This document shows positions 40,228 to 53,168 of a stretch of DNA of 64,000 nucleotides, piece after piece. The position numbers and the translations under genes are program-made. Position 1 is the first letter of the stretch; every line of letters starts with the position of its first letter. This DNA is from Parastagonospora avenae f. sp. tritici 18332-5 (Eukaryota > Ascomycota > Dothideomycetes > Pleosporales > Phaeosphaeriaceae). The DNA is taken from the NCBI GenBank assembly GCA_022559985.1, contig JAFJTR010000017.1, positions 186,001 to 250,000 of the forward strand. Reading direction: 5' to 3'. Below the pieces are notes generated by a model that saw nothing but the letters and a program-made list of their open reading frames with translations, made no database searches and was not told where the DNA came from.

Positions 40228-41883
40228 ATGTCTTCAATCATGACCACCGAAGCGATCGAGCTCCAACCACTTCCATCAGCTCCCAAACCCGCCTCCGAGC
40301 ACTCCAACAACGAAACCCTCACTCCGCTCAATATGTCCTCAGACCCAATCCCAGAAATCCAAACTCTATCCAAACTCCAACTAACAATGACAATCCTGCA
40401 ACCCTCCCTCGTCAACTTCTTCGGTAGCTTCACATCTGGCATCATCACCGTCGGTCTCCCAATAATCGCGTCCTCCATTTCGCTGCAACGCTCTTTATAC
40501 CTCTGGCCCGCCTCAGTCTACAGTCTCACATGCGGCGCTGCCCTGCTCATTGCTGGATCCATCGCTGACATTATCGGCCCACGGCGCGTCGAAATCTGTG
40601 GCATGTTCGTCCTCGGAACATGTATTCTAGCCTGTGGATTCGCACAAACCGGTTTTCAGCTCGTGGTGTTCCGCGCTTTTCAGGGTATGGCGCTGGCTAT
40701 GCATATTCCAGCCAGTGTGTCGATTATCGCGAACGCGGTGCCGGCTGGGAGAGCGAGAAATGTGGGATTCAGTTGTCTGGGATTGAGTCAACCGTTGGGT
40801 TTTTCGTTTGGTATGGTGCTGAGTGGAATCATGATTGAGAGGATTGGGTGGAGGTCTGGGTTCTATCTGTGTGGAGCTGGGATCTTGACGAATGCAATTC
40901 TTTCGTGGATATATTTACCGAAGATGAATGGCGAGGGCGGGAGTCTGTCAAGGCAGGATCTGGCGAAGAAGTTGCGGTCAGAAGTCGATTGGGTTGGAGG
41001 GATTATTGCTGGTAGTGGGTTGGCGTTGTTGTCATACGTCTTTGCGTAAGTGCTCATGGCTGTTCCATACTCCAAACCTAACACAACATGTCAAAGAGTA
41101 ATCAGTGCCGACTTGACAACAATCCGGTCCGCAACGACAGCCTCCCTCCTCGCCATCAGCCTCGTGCTATTCATCGCATTCCCCATATGGATGCGATACC
41201 GCGAAACTCACGGCCAATCCGCCCTAATCCCCAACTCGCTCTGGAACCTCCCCTTCTCAAGCGTATGCTTACTCGTCGCGCTATCCTACGGCGCAATGAA
41301 CTCAATGTCGATCTTCTGCAGCCTGTACTTCCAAGAAGTCCAGAACCACTCCCCGCTCATCGCATCTCTATACCTCCTCCCCAACCTCGTCATCGGCGTG
41401 CTCATCAACCTAAGCATGGGTATCTTCGTCGATCGCTTACCTGCAGGCTGGATCATTGTTGTGTCATCGCTGCTTTGCGCTCCTGCTCCACTGATGATGG
41501 CGCTGGTCGATCCGAGCTGGAAGTACTACTACCTGGAACTCTGGGCGCAAATACTCTCTCCCTTGGGCATAAACGTGCTCTTCACAGTCGGCCTCATCAT
41601 CGTGAGCGACAACTTCTCGAAGAAAACGCAGGCGTTGGCGGGTGCGGTGTTCAGCACTGCATCGCAGTTCGGCACAAGTCTGGGTGTTGGCGTGTGTCAG
41701 GTGGTGGCTTTGGGGGTGATGGGAGACGCGAGTTCAGAAGATGCGACTTCAGGCGATGCTAGCGACATGTTGAGAGGGTATCGCGCAAGCTTTTGGGCAA
41801 TGTTCGCCTCGATGGTGTTGTGTATTCTAATATCTATCGTGGGATTACGCAGAACTGGAAAGGTAGGCTTGAAGGAGGACTAG
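40228..41883 (+). CDS. MFS drug:H+ antiporter (DHA2-like, 14 spans)
   Basis: Exon 1 is 40228-41045 (donor GTAAGT, phase 2). Exon 2 begins at 41097 or 41106 (acceptors CAAAG and ATCAG are both in phase) and ends at TAG 41881-41883, giving about 531-534 residues. Hydrophobic spans fill the protein after a 55-residue cytosolic head. Motif A-like DIIGPRRVEICG follows span 2, and LGLSQPLGFSFGMVLSGIMIERIGWRSGFYL is the motif-C-type antiporter segment with the GWRSGFYL end typical of DHA2 exporters. The second half has matching IFVDRLPAGW. Such proteins export drugs or secondary metabolites across the plasma membrane. No biosynthetic cluster is next to it. Confidence 0.88.
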
Positions 41884-43791
41884 GTAACTACTGCGACGTA
41901 TCAGTGCACGCTGTGTTTCAAATTTTACCAAGTACTAGAGACTAATATTGACCATACGCAAGCTTGCCTGCCCTCTCAAATACCAAGACTTTATCCTTAG
42001 ACGATCGATTGTGCCTTAAATGATCATATGAGTCTACCACGGCCTTATTTTGTACTCGATCGCATTGCGGCTTACGATGCAACTCGAGAGCCTGAATCTA
42101 CCTCTGGACTATGTAATCAATACTCTCAATTCTTGGAGTCTTTATCACTTTAAATCCCACCATCGCGATCTGACATTTCCCTAAGCTGCAGATCATCTGT
42201 CGTCATACTATCCCATCACCTACCTCGCGTGCCGAACATGTCCGTGTCTCCCTTTGCATACCTTCCATCTCAACCACGTCCCTTTCCCTAATATACACCA
42301 TAAATCCACACAATGCCACATTATCTTTCCGAACTGAACTGTTTCATTTCCTATTTCCTTCTTATTTCCTTACTTGACGGTGGTGTGTATATTCGTTGGA
42401 TGTTGACGATGGTCAATGAAGATCGCAATAAACGACACGACGCCATCCCCACAAAACGATGCTCCCGTGTGTTACTCGAACAGGCAACTGGACATACGAG
42501 AGACTCGTCAGCTTCGTTTACATCATTGTTCTTTCAATTGTTCCACCAACTACATCCCTCTTCATCTACGATACGCATTCTGCGCTCGACTTGATAAGCT
42601 TCACCGCTCCCACCTGCACCTTCAGCCCACACCACCACCACCATCAACGACCCGCGCTGCCCGTTTCTAAGACCGCGTCGCACCTCAGACCCAAGACCCA
42701 AGTACGAAGATGAAATGACAATGACATCACATTTCCTCCCTCCCTCTTGCGCACCGCATCTCCGTCTCCACCGCGCATTCTCAGCATAGGCCAAGATCGA
42801 CAACAAGGATGATTCCTTCGCATCACCTGGGTCCCATCCATCCACCCCATTCCGTACTTAAAGATTCTTCGCCTCCCTTTCCCTTCTTCCCCCCCCATCT
42901 CTCCTGCTTCACAATGGTTCCCGTACGTCGGTTATCACAGTCTGCCTAGTCTGCCCTAGTCTTGCTCGGGGATTTGTTACGCACGTATGACATCTACGCA
43001 CCATTGATCTGGACCTGCAAACAGACATGCGCGGAAGACCTGCCCATTCGCCGTGAGGGGTCGTGGTGTGTGCAAAGTGAGGTAGGTTAGACGGCCCTGG
43101 GCATATTTAGGGTTTGAGTGGTTCGGTCCTTTTTAGGGTTGGTCTTATCAGCCCGCGATGCCCTCCATTGTTATCTACTTGTCTTGTCGCTATTGTTTTG
43201 TTGCCTTCTTGCTTGCTTTTCATCCTGTATCACGAAATACTGCATGAAGAATAGGTGGCTCGAAAGATTGGTATTAATTTCTCGATCCTAGATTCACTTT
43301 CATACATCCATGTCTCTCCTCCCTCGTCCCCTCCTCGTCCAGCAATATATACGGGTGTGCAGCCAAACGAAAACAGGCGCAAAGCAGCATTATCCAATGC
43401 CCTCACCCTCACCATCTGCCAGGCGAAAAACAAAAACGTCGAGTCATAGTTATATCGTGGTTTAATGGTTGAAGCAGGTGTAGGCGGACAAAATGTGAAG
43501 AATAAGGGAAAAGAAGAAAAACTCGGTTGAATATGGTTTAAATGCCAGGGCTCTCGACGCAATTAACCTGGTCCCCCGGATTCGAAGCTTCAACCTCAAG
43601 AGCACAACGTGGCGTGTAGGCCCTCTCATCGGTGCTTGCGGATGCGACGGGGAAGAGACCAGGGACAGGTGGGTGTATGCGGAGATGGGGATCGCTAAAT
43701 GGCAAGGTGCGGTTTGTGTTACAGGCCGGAAGAACAGCAAGTGTGGAAAGAAAAGTCGGTGTACGGGCACGCGAGGAGGAAGCGAAAACGC
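41884..43791. other. Intergenic, 1.9 kb, no convincing gene
   Basis: CT-rich stretches and short frames only. An ATG at 42914 in a pyrimidine-rich leader context (ttcacaATGgttccc) is followed at once by a gtacgt donor; an acceptor tgcaaacag lies at 43016-43024, but the joined frame is very short, so I do not call a gene. Confidence 0.4.
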
Positions 43792-45271
43792 CTACTCCTC
43801 CATCCTTCCGAAGAAGGCATCGTCGTCCTCATCGATGCGGCCGCGGCTGCGCGAGTTTGACTGGCGATAGTCTTCCTCGTCGGCAAAGTTATCGTCGTCC
43901 ATGTCAACGTCTTTGCTCTCGCTGTGGTAGCGGTAGCTGTTGCGTATACTCGACTGCTGGGGCGTCACGGTGGTGTTTCCTGACAGAGACTGGCCCTGGT
44001 TGAATTCTAGAAACTTGGCGGGCAGCGGGGGCACGGGCGGCACATCGGTAGGGAGGCCTGAGGGACCCGACTTGGGCGTGCCGTAAGAGCAGCTCAACAA
44101 GCCGACGGCCGCAGCGAGGTCAGCATGGTCATTGCCATCGTCATGATAGGAGCCAGCAACAGACGTGCCTGATGTCGTAGGACGGTCAGACACGTTGCTC
44201 CACTGGCGGTAGTGGTGGCCGTTTCCATTATCGGAAAAGACGGCCGACTGGTAGGACTGGCTGTAGGCCGAGCTGTTGCCGGAGTATCGCTTGACGGAGC
44301 GTTGGCCGAAATGGGAATGCGGGTAGGAGCCTACGGCATGGTCCTCGATTTGCGGGGGCGGGGTAGTTTCAGTGGAGCTCACTTCGTCGCGCAGGTCGGA
44401 TGAGCCCGAGGCCGGGGGCGACACGGACGAGTGGTCACTATCGCCGGCATCGCTCTCCTTGTTCATGGCAACGAGGACCGACGCGGCCTCAAGCAGCTGC
44501 ACCTGCTGGTGCTTGGAGATGAGCAGCTTAGATGTGTATTGCCATTCCGGCGTATGCTCCCAACTAGATCAAAAGTCAACACAGAACATATCGTGGCGCA
44601 TGGTGGCGTAGGGCTGTAGTTAGACACAGTTCAAGAGAGGGAAGGGCATTCGTCATGAGGTGTGAAAGTGTGTGGGCGGGCAGTGCTAGGCTAAGGGGTA
44701 CTGACAGGTGCTTCGTCAGACAGCTGCTGTGTTTGTAGCCTTTTCCACATTTTTCACATCTCAGATCGCTACCACTTGCGCGCTTGCCGTCGCCCTTGGA
44801 CAGACGCGAGCCCTCGCTCGCGCGGCGGTTTCGCGACTTGGAGTTGCCCTTCTCGTGCTCGGGCATCGACGCCAGCGTAGGACCGTCGGTGATGGCTTCG
44901 CTGTGCACTGCCGGGTTGTAGCTGCCGGGGCGGAACGGCGAGCCATTGCCAGGCATGCTCGACGCCATCTCGGGGTGCATTGCCAGCGACGGGCCCCGGA
45001 ACTGCGACGCAGGCTTAGAGAGGCGCCGCGAGCTGCTGCTGCTACTGCTGCTGCCCTCGAGCGGCGCGCCTATTGTGCCCTTGGCGGCGGCAGCCATAGC
45101 CGCGACGTTGCTGGCCGCCGTCGAGCTCATGCTCTTTCTGCGTGTGACGCGATGCGCCGGGTTTATGGTGCCGGTGGAGAGCGAGTGCGGCCGCGACTTG
45201 GGGAGCGAGCCGGCTACGCTGCCAGAGTGACGGTGTTGGGTGGATGGTCGGACAGTGATCGGTTCCTGCAT
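43792..45271 (-). CDS. C2H2 zinc-finger protein
   Basis: Exon 1 is 45271-44706 and exon 2 is 44563-43792; the intron is 142 nt (donor GTCAGT, acceptor GATCTAG, phase 2), product 445 residues. The start is ATG 45271 (MQEPITVRPSTQHRHS). A further intron probably lies in the 5' UTR, since GTACGT near 45325 and TGACAG near 45279 flank a spliceable segment. The single finger is CEKCGKGYKHSSCLTKHLWEH: C-x2-C-x12-H-x3-H, with the intron falling between the two histidines. Flanks are Ser/Ala/Pro-rich, and a poly-Ser run (8 Ser) lies near residue 75. The conserved WEHTPEWQYTSKLLISKHQQVQLLEAASVLV follows the finger. The C-terminal half is disordered, acidic at the end (DMDDDNFADEEDY). Probably a nuclear regulator. 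Confidence 0.82.
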
Positions 45272-48200
45272 CGCGGGAGCTGTCAGCGCCAATTGACATG
45301 TGCAAGTGACAAGCAGGCCATGTACGTACCTTGAGGACAGTCATGGTGCCAAAAGCGACAAAAAGTTGGCAGCCTCGCAAAAAGTGCTTTGTTCTCAGCA
45401 GTATCAGTCAGCGGCGCAGGGAAGCGGCGGGTTGCACAGGTTGCGTGGTGACGGAGGGAATGGTGGGATAAAGCGAGATGCGGCTGATCGGGATCCGAGG
45501 GCGATGCAGGGCCGGGCAGGGAGGAGGTGTCGAGAGCAAAGGTTATATTATTGAAGCGTTTGTGTGCAAGGCCAGGCGCGTTTGCTAGACAGTCACGGTT
45601 CACCTTAGGCAGGTACGAACGGCGCTCCTTCCAAAAAATAAGTGTGGACAGGTATTGGAATGCGATAGGATGGACCCCACTTCGGAGTGTGCGGCCGTGC
45701 TCGTGGTGATATTGGACGTTACACGCGGAGCGCCTGCAATATGCGGCCGATGCTTGAGGTTTCAGACGGGGATATGGCGGCCAGCAGCACAGATCAGAGG
45801 CCAGGGCGCAGGTGTGAGAGATGCGTTACGGTTGCAAGCAATTGCAGCGCCGCAACTTTTTATTATTCGGGGCCCAGGCAGGCTGGCACGCGGCCCTGGG
45901 GTCAGCCGGACGCAGCGACAGCCCCAGCCATGGCGCCAGCGTGATCACTGATAAGTCGTCCACCCCGGCGAGCTCCCCTCACCAGGTACCGCCTGCGTCG
46001 TGGCTGAGGGCTGCGGCAATAACAAGGCCGCCCATCCATAGCCGCTCCAACTTTGAAGTCTTTCAACTTTCTGGAAGAGGCCGTGCTGCTTCGTGAGGCG
46101 ACAGCTACGCGGCCTCTCCCTGTCATGGCGAATTGCATGTTTCAGTCCTCGATGCGCCCTCTTGGTCGCCCAGCCAGCACGTCGGCCTCAGGCTGCTGCC
46201 CCCGAATCCAGGGACGCTTTCTGTGCGTGTTCCTGGCGCGGCGCGAAATAATGCAGCATCGAGAGACCAGCTCTAGCGGCGCAGCCTCCCCCTTTCGCAA
46301 GGCGTGATTCGAGCGTCGTCTGAAGTCGATAGAGGCCAGCGCCGGATTCGGATGCGCCGCCGATCTGCGCTGCCACCGTCCATCGCTTGGGCCAGTTCGC
46401 GCGGATCAAGGCCATGGGGAACGGAGCGCTTGTTCGACTTGGCCGCTGACTAACCCGCCCGATCGCTGCCGTGTCTGGGAGAGCGCTACACAGCATCACT
46501 GCGTGCTGAACAGCTGTTCGCCGCGCCTTTTCCCATCGCGACGCCTCTGCGTGCATTCTCGCTGTCGAGTCCGGCGATGCGCCCAACACCCGTCTCACCC
46601 AGGCGGTTCTGACAGCGAGACAGCGAGCTTGGCGCCATCGGGCGATCTGTCTCGCGCAATTGTCTGTGCATAGGGAACAGTCGCTCCAATGTGCGCTCGC
46701 AGCGGCCGCCTCCCCATCCGTCATTCGCTCGGCGGGGTCGCTGAGCGCTGTGGTGGCCCTCCGCGGCCTGAGACGACACCTGATGTCTGCCGTGGAAAAG
46801 CCGTTCCTTGCTGCAAGTCATGGCTGGGCCTTTGATGGACACCGATCGGCGCGGTCGAGATCGCGTGGCCGCCGCGGGCCGTCAACTTGTTTGCGACGAC
46901 GGAATTGCATTTGCGATGGCCAGCCTGTGTTGGTGCGACATGGCTTTCTGCGACACTGACATTGCGAACTCTACCTTCACCGCCAGCGCAAGGCGAGCGT
47001 GAGCATGTAGGTAGCGGTGGGCTAGTCGTGCATAGTGCTGCAGCGAGCGATGCATCGGTACCAGAGTACTTAGTTTCGATATCGCTGTCCTGATGCAGGT
47101 GCGTGAGGGGTTCCAACTGCGCCTTCCCCTTCGGGATTCCCAGAGATGTGGGCGACAGACCCTTGGCCCAGGGTACACCACGCCACAATCACTAATCTCC
47201 CATGGCAGAGAATAGCATCTCGTCTCGACTGACGTGTGCTGCTTCGGAAGCTCTCGTATGCCCAACTTTTTCCCATCTTCCCCCGCTTCTCTCTGCACGT
47301 GCTGACAGCTGGCATCGCCCATGGACCATGGAACACATCCGCATGATCCACATTTGCTTCTAGTCCAAACATTTCGCCGGCGCTGCAAGTTTCCAACCCC
47401 ACAAAGTGACGTCAGGCTGCGGCCAAAAGTTCCCACTCTGTGATTTGAGAAAATAAAATTCCCGTGGTTAACCAAGGCTCTCGTAAGATGGTGGGCCACA
47501 TAATCCGCGCCGTCAACGTGTAGAAATGACGTTGGGCCTTTCCGTGGGGCGTTACGTGGTCCGGACAATTTGGCCGTTGACATGTGTAGGCTACGGATTG
47601 CTAGAGTATACACCCTGGTCATTGTAGTCGACTCGGCCATGTACAATCACACCACCTTGGCATACATTAGATGGACTCGCTCACCGGTCAGCCGTCTGTG
47701 CCAATGGTCATTTTTTTGAAGCTAGATCTTGTGGCATTTCCAGATGTTGCTCCCACCGCTTTCTTAGTCGTCACGTGCAAAAAACTACGACATCCAAGGA
47801 TAGCCTTGAAAACGCATCACAATCCGGGCCTTTACACAACCTTACACCTTGGCGACCTTTCGGACCGCCTGTCAGATACGTCTGCTGTACGCTTTCTGCA
47901 AGGCGCAGCGCCCGAACTTTATCGGGACAGAATTCCATCGTCGTTTGCTCAATCTCAAGATTTGTGCCGTCGATGTTCAGGAATTTTCATCCTGTAGGGC
48001 CGACTATTCGCTACTATCTGACCGACTTTTTTTATTTCCGCATGCTTTTTTGAGAATCGGCATTACGAATACCACCGCACTTTGCAAGTATTGACGCTAC
48101 AGCAAAGTAGCAAGACGGCACATGAGTACATCGACTTTTTTTTTCATCTCGATGTGCAGTGGTATTCTTGTTCCTTTCATGCCCGTGTTATCAAATGGGC

Positions 48201-48880
48201 AGACTCAACATAAGATATTCCATCCAAATCTTTGACCGAGAGCTGCACCTCACAAAATCTAATTTCCCATGGAGTCAGTGCGGGAGTATCGTCACATCTT
48301 TGTGCTTTTGGCATCCAACACGAGGGCATAAATGACTCCCATGTAGTGGCTGAATGCTTGCTTGTTCGTGAGGCGTACTAGTTGCGAGGGCGCAAGCGAT
48401 CTCAGCGGCTTCTACGAAGCATCGCGTCTTAAAAGTGCAGACGAACAGTTCGGCCAGAAATCTAAGTATCTAGAGTTCGACGTCGAGACCACCGTGCTTC
48501 TCCGATGTCAAGTCCCGAAGCTTAGGCAGCTCTCGCATCCTATCGAATCAGTTCGTTTCTACGATTCCCTCCAGACCAGGTCACCTCGTGAAGGTGCAGA
48601 TATTACCTTTGAAGTCTGCCGGAGCAAAGACACTGTACAGTTGTTTGTAACGCGAGGCAGTGCAAAAGTCGGGCTTACCCGATATGGCCGCGTCACGTGT
48701 GACAACTTCGTCACTCCGCTTGGCGCCAATCGGTTGAGCATCTGCCTGCAACGACACAGTCTCTACACCAGCAACACATCGCTATACGATCACTAGCCTA
48801 CTCCTCAAGCTTAACCGTCCCCAGCAATAGCTACTACCGCTTCCGATCGCAAACCGCGCCCGCACATCCACATCATCGCA
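45272..48880. other. Gene-poor 3.6 kb stretch, GC-rich in part
   Basis: Between the divergent C2H2 and Rab5 genes. From 45650 to about 46800 it is GC-rich with many overlapping open frames on both strands, none with introns, motifs or a supporting start; from 47400 on it is AT-richer, with tttttt runs (47709, 48030, 48136). It may hold long 5' regions of both genes or a non-coding RNA; I see no direct evidence. Confidence 0.45.
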
Positions 48881-49749
48881 ATGGCGGACGGATCCGCGCA
48901 ACCGAAACCGAGCAGCAGCGTCAAGCTGGTCCTGCTCGGCGAAGCAGCAGTCGGAAAGGTATGTCGCGCGGGGAGACACATTACTGAGCATGAAGCTGAC
49001 CTTATCGCAGTCGTCACTCGTTATGCGCTTCGTCAACAACGACTTCCAAGAAAACAAGGAACCCACAATCGGAGGTATGCAATGTCTGATCCGGAATCAT
49101 GTCTTACTCCTGAGACACATTCATACCTTCGCCAGAGCTATACTGACTCAATCTGACAGCCGCATTCCTCACACAGAAATGCAACCTGCCATCCCGAACT
49201 ATCAAGTTTGAGATCTGGGATACGGCGGGTCAAGAACGCTTCGCTTCCCTTGCGCCCATGTACTACCGCAACGCCCAGGCCGCGCTCGTCGTCTACGATA
49301 TCACCAAGCCCTCGTCCCTCACAAAAGCACAGCACTGGGTCGCCGAGCTACATCGCCAAGCCTCACCCGGTATCGTCATCGCGCTTGTTGGAAATAAGTC
49401 TGATCTGGCAACTGTTGGCGGAGAAGACATCGCTGAAGACGCAGACGATGCGCCGGTGGCTGAGGGTGAGGATGCTACGGAAGAAGACGGCGCCGACGCA
49501 CGGAGAGTCCCCGTCAAGACCGCAAAGGCATATGCCGAAGAGGAGAGCCTGCTGTTCTTTGAGACTAGTGCCAAGACTGGACAGAACGTCGCGGAAGTGT
49601 TCACAGCGATTGCAAATGCTATCCCAGAGACCAGTTTGAAGGGCCCACGGGGCGTCGGCGGCCAGACAAACCTCGGCAGGCAAGAGGACGCGCGAGTGAA
49701 TCTCGGCAGTGCCCGCACAGAGGGTGCGAAGGAGGGTTGCGCATGCTGA
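48881..49749 (+). CDS. Rab5-type GTPase (Ypt5/Vps21)
   Basis: Exons 48881-48958, 49011-49074 and 49160-49749 have introns of 52 and 85 nt with donors GTATGT and GTATGC and phases 0 and 1; the product is 243 residues. It controls traffic to and fusion of early endosomes. The G1 P-loop GEAAVGKSS is split by intron 1 after the lysine. IGAAFLTQ is the switch I/Rab5 effector segment, WDTAGQERFASLAPMYYRNA is switch II, GNKSDL is G4 and ETSAKTG is G5. A roughly 30-residue acidic insert (GGEDIAEDADDAPVAEGED...) between G4 and G5 is known from filamentous-fungal Rab5 homologues. The C-terminus CAC provides two cysteines for geranylgeranylation. Confidence 0.95.
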
Positions 49750-50478
49750 GACTAGTCCGGTGCAGATACATGCAGTTTTTCTGAACATACGAATATGGAT
49801 TTTTTGAGCGAGCTTCCTTTGTCGAGGCGTTGCATGCGGTTAGTTCCATCGTCAATACCAGTTAATCTCTGATGTTTAATTGTTACGTTTGCGTTCACCA
49901 TGTCATGCCATGCAGGTACGCAGTCTGTTGCGGTCTACTACCCAATCTGTTCACCGAAGTACACCTCGCCGATATTCGAGTGCATAGCCCGGTTGTGGCT
50001 TGATATGCCATTGTTAATTCCCGTATTGGAACATCACGAGACTAACCACGTTATCACCATCCGCTTGCTATTGGTCGACCCCTCATCAACATCAACCACA
50101 TGCGACAAGGGTAAGCGAATGCGAAAGAACAGACTTGCTTCTGCATCAATCCTACATGCGCAAATGCGTAGCAAATCGAAGTTAGAAGAGCTGGAAAGGC
50201 TGCTGGTGCTGGACTGGTGTTGCTGGATTGCATCCATATCGCTGCACGTTCGCGACGTGGCTCAGAGGTGCAATCATTCAGCTGTCAGCCTTGCGCTAAA
50301 CTACGCCGCAGGTGGCTTGTTTTGTATAGTCAAAGACAGGAGTTAGAGCTGGGCCAAGCTCTTAAAGTCGACTGCACGGCTTGTTCAAGCTTGAATCACT
50401 GATTAACTCCCATACCAAGTCGTTGCTTCGCGCGTCTCTTTCACATCGACTTCCCGACCTCGCGTCTCCACACCCACA
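49750..50478. other. Intergenic, no gene seen
   Basis: 3' flank of the Rab5 gene and promoter region of the next gene. The frame at 49900-50346 has no motif. Confidence 0.5.
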
Positions 50479-51352
50479 ATGAGTAATTTCTCAAGTAAAC
50501 CCCTCTCCCCTCATCACTTCAGATCCTCTCTAACAATCCAAAGCTGACTGCATCTCCACGCCCCCCATCCCCTCCCTCCTCGCAAACATAACCGCCTGCC
50601 AACTCGCCACAAACACATCATTCTGCTACCCGCCCAACGGCACGCGCATCTGCGTCTCCAACACCCCCAACTCATTTCCCTTCTACTTCCCACGCTCCTT
50701 CTACGGCAACGATTCGAAAATCTCGCTTGGATACACGCTCAGCACGTCCATCACGCCGCGGCTGAATAATACGGGTAACACGACGCTACTCGTGGGCGAG
50801 AGCTTGTATACTACATTCGGCCTGAATATTCCTGGTGTGAGGAATGAAAAAACGCTAGCCGTGGTCATGCGCGCCAAGGCGCCGGGCGTGAGTGAAGTCG
50901 ACGTCTACGCGGGCCCGACGGTGGTGTTGGTTAAGACGGGGGAATTTCCCAGCGCGAGCGCGACATCGAGACCGAAATACGACGACGACGATGATGAAGA
51001 TGCGTTAACGGGGCTCACGAGCGGCGGCATGGCGGGTGTAATTATAGGCGTCATTGTAGGTATTATTGCGCTGATTACGGCTTGTTGCTGTTTTGGATGC
51101 TGTGGGTGTTGTGTTGGGAGGAAGAGGATGGGGAGGACGGGGACGGCGATGGGGAGTGAAGAGAGGGATAGGATTGTTAAAGAAGGCTCGGAGTTGATGG
51201 AGCAGGGTGGTGCGAGTCGGATGAATGTGTCGGCGCCTGTTGTGGCGAGAGCTGGACCGGATGAGATTGCGCGGGTGGAGGCGGAGAGGGCGAGGGTTGA
51301 TGAAGAGGTTGTGAGGGATTACATTGATCCGCCGCCGGGGTATAAGCCCTGA
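50479..51352 (+). CDS. Single-pass membrane protein, hypothetical
   Basis: Exon 1 is only 16 nt (50479-50494, MSNFS plus one base). A 49-nt intron (donor GTAAAC, branch CTAAC, acceptor CAAAG, phase 1) leads to exon 2, 50544-51352; the product is 274 residues. The first 140 residues contain cysteines (ITACQLATNTSFCYPPNGTRIC) and several NxT/NxS sites. An acidic linker (YDDDDDEDALTG) precedes one strong hydrophobic span, GVIIGVIVGIIALITACCC, which runs into a cysteine cluster (FGCCGCCVGRKR) likely to be palmitoylated. The cytosolic tail is charged and ends DYIDPPPGYKP, a PPxY-like motif that could bind Nedd4/Rsp5 ligases. The N-terminus lacks a classical signal peptide. No family function known. 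Confidence 0.68.
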
Positions 51353-53168
51353 GAAAGAATTGGATTGTCTATAAAAACAAGACAAACTCAGGCTGGATTT
51401 CGCGCATGACTGTGTGTCTACCTGGCCCTGTGGATTTCCGACCGCTGCAATGTTCTTGCGTACATACCAGCATCCTTTCTAGACAAAGTCTTCTTCGTCA
51501 GTACGCTCACGACTCGAGATGTTACATTATTACGATAGGCTCACTTATCATGGCCGACTATCTACTCCCGGACGACTCTATCGGCTAGCTCTGCATCACT
51601 GGCAGAACCCCATTCAGGGGCCAAATCTCTCCGATCAGACAGGACTTCAAGCTGTTTTGTGCTGGACAACTACGTCTACGTTCTTAAAGAACATCAACCA
51701 TTGTTGAAAGTCATGTAGCCACCAGCCCTCCGCGTGGCCCGCCGCAGGATGTCATAAATCAAACTGAATACATCCCAACTCAATTTCTTCGCCTTCCAAC
51801 GGTAGAACGAGCGTCGGTGGAAGGAACCGTTTAACCTAAGCGCGACCTCTCTTGTATCGAACTACTTCTTAAGGACGCCTGGTAGATTGATAGAAATTAC
51901 TAAATTTCTAAGGAATTGCCAGCCGCAACAGATCTCAACGTCCATGATCGCTCCTTTGAGTGATGAGCTGAAGGCTAAACTACCCCACGACGTATCTTTA
52001 TGGCCAAATTAGCTGTCCTCTGTACACACTGTCTTGGCCAAACGACCTGCCTCGCTTTCCTGATGCTTCATAAAGCGTGTTCCGTGCTTCTCGGACGCGT
52101 CTGGTGTCTTTCTTGAGTGCGTCAGGCGAGGAGACGTCGTGAGGTGGCACGTCGCGGCCAATCAAAAATAACTCAATTGCTTGTCGCATCAAGTGAGTAC
52201 CCGTCGGCGAAGATCGTAAGACTTGCTCTTGTAAGCCACCAGCATCTTCATTCTCGTCGCCGTTGGCTTCGAGGCTGTCTGGCTCCGTCTCAGCCCCCGG
52301 GGCCGTTGTCTGCATCGCCGCACTGCCCGTTTCCATCTTCAGCACACCGTCCACCCCCAACGCTGTACCAGAACCACAGCAGGGTCAGAGTTGGAAAGAG
52401 TATCCGAGGAGAGGAAGTTACCATGCGGTTCTTCAAACGGAAGAATAAAGGCTTGGGCGAGGGCTCGATCGCTGCAACGTACATCGGGCTGGAGAAAGCA
52501 GGAGTGAACCAAAAAGACATCTTCGATTGCCGCATCAGTTCGACATGCTCCAGTCGTTCATGCGCGGCGAGCCAATAAACAAGGCTCAAGCTAGGCCGTT
52601 GGGAAAGGCGTTGCAGTGGAGTCATGAAACTGTGCTACGTAGTACAAGGAAAAGGAAATACTCCAGAACCACGACACCACTGCACGTGAGGCAAGAGAGA
52701 CTCTCGAACCGTGACAGATGAGATACAACAATAAGGTGGATTGATGTCGAGTGAGGTTGGAAACAAGTCTTGGGGTGTGAAATGTGCGGCTGGTGCATTC
52801 GATCCTCCCTGCAGTGCAAGAGTCGGGTTTCTTTTACCATCCTGTCGTGAAAACCAAAGAATAATGGCGCATATCTATCGTACCCCCAAAGCCATTCGAA
52901 CTTATCGGTCCACGGAGCAGTTCCTCAGAAGCAATAGGAGCAGCAATGATTCGTGATCGTAGCAGTGTTCTTCCCACTTAGTTGCAACAAGCAGAGTTAC
53001 TCCAAGGCATAACAGAACGCTGGTCTTGAGTATTATGTTATAGTGTACTACGATTAACTCCAGTACTGTGTAAATCTACAATATCCGCATTCGAATTGCA
53101 CGAAGGTTGAATTCTATGAGTTGACCACCAATAACGAAAAGAAACGTCGCCAGGACCGATATGCCAGT
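51353..53168. other. Gene-poor stretch, unresolved fragments
   Basis: Open frames include 52625-52290 (minus, from ATG) and 52357-51998 (minus, hydrophilic, ending GQLIWP). A GTAACT donor near 52431 and GGTACAG acceptor near 52362 could join them, but the phases disagree. No domain recognised. Confidence 0.3.

Noticed and set aside
42914..43090. Start of a possible gene with ATG followed at once by a splice donor
   Set aside because: The donor and an acceptor exist, but the joined frame ends after about 20 codons and matches nothing.
46188..46724. A 178-codon minus-strand frame in the GC-rich gap
   Set aside because: GC-rich DNA has few stops by chance; overlapping frames exist on both strands, and none has motifs or a good start.
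46882..47646. A 254-codon minus-strand frame in the gene-poor gap
   Set aside because: Composition is without domain or hydrophobic pattern, with several competing frames; not supported as a gene.
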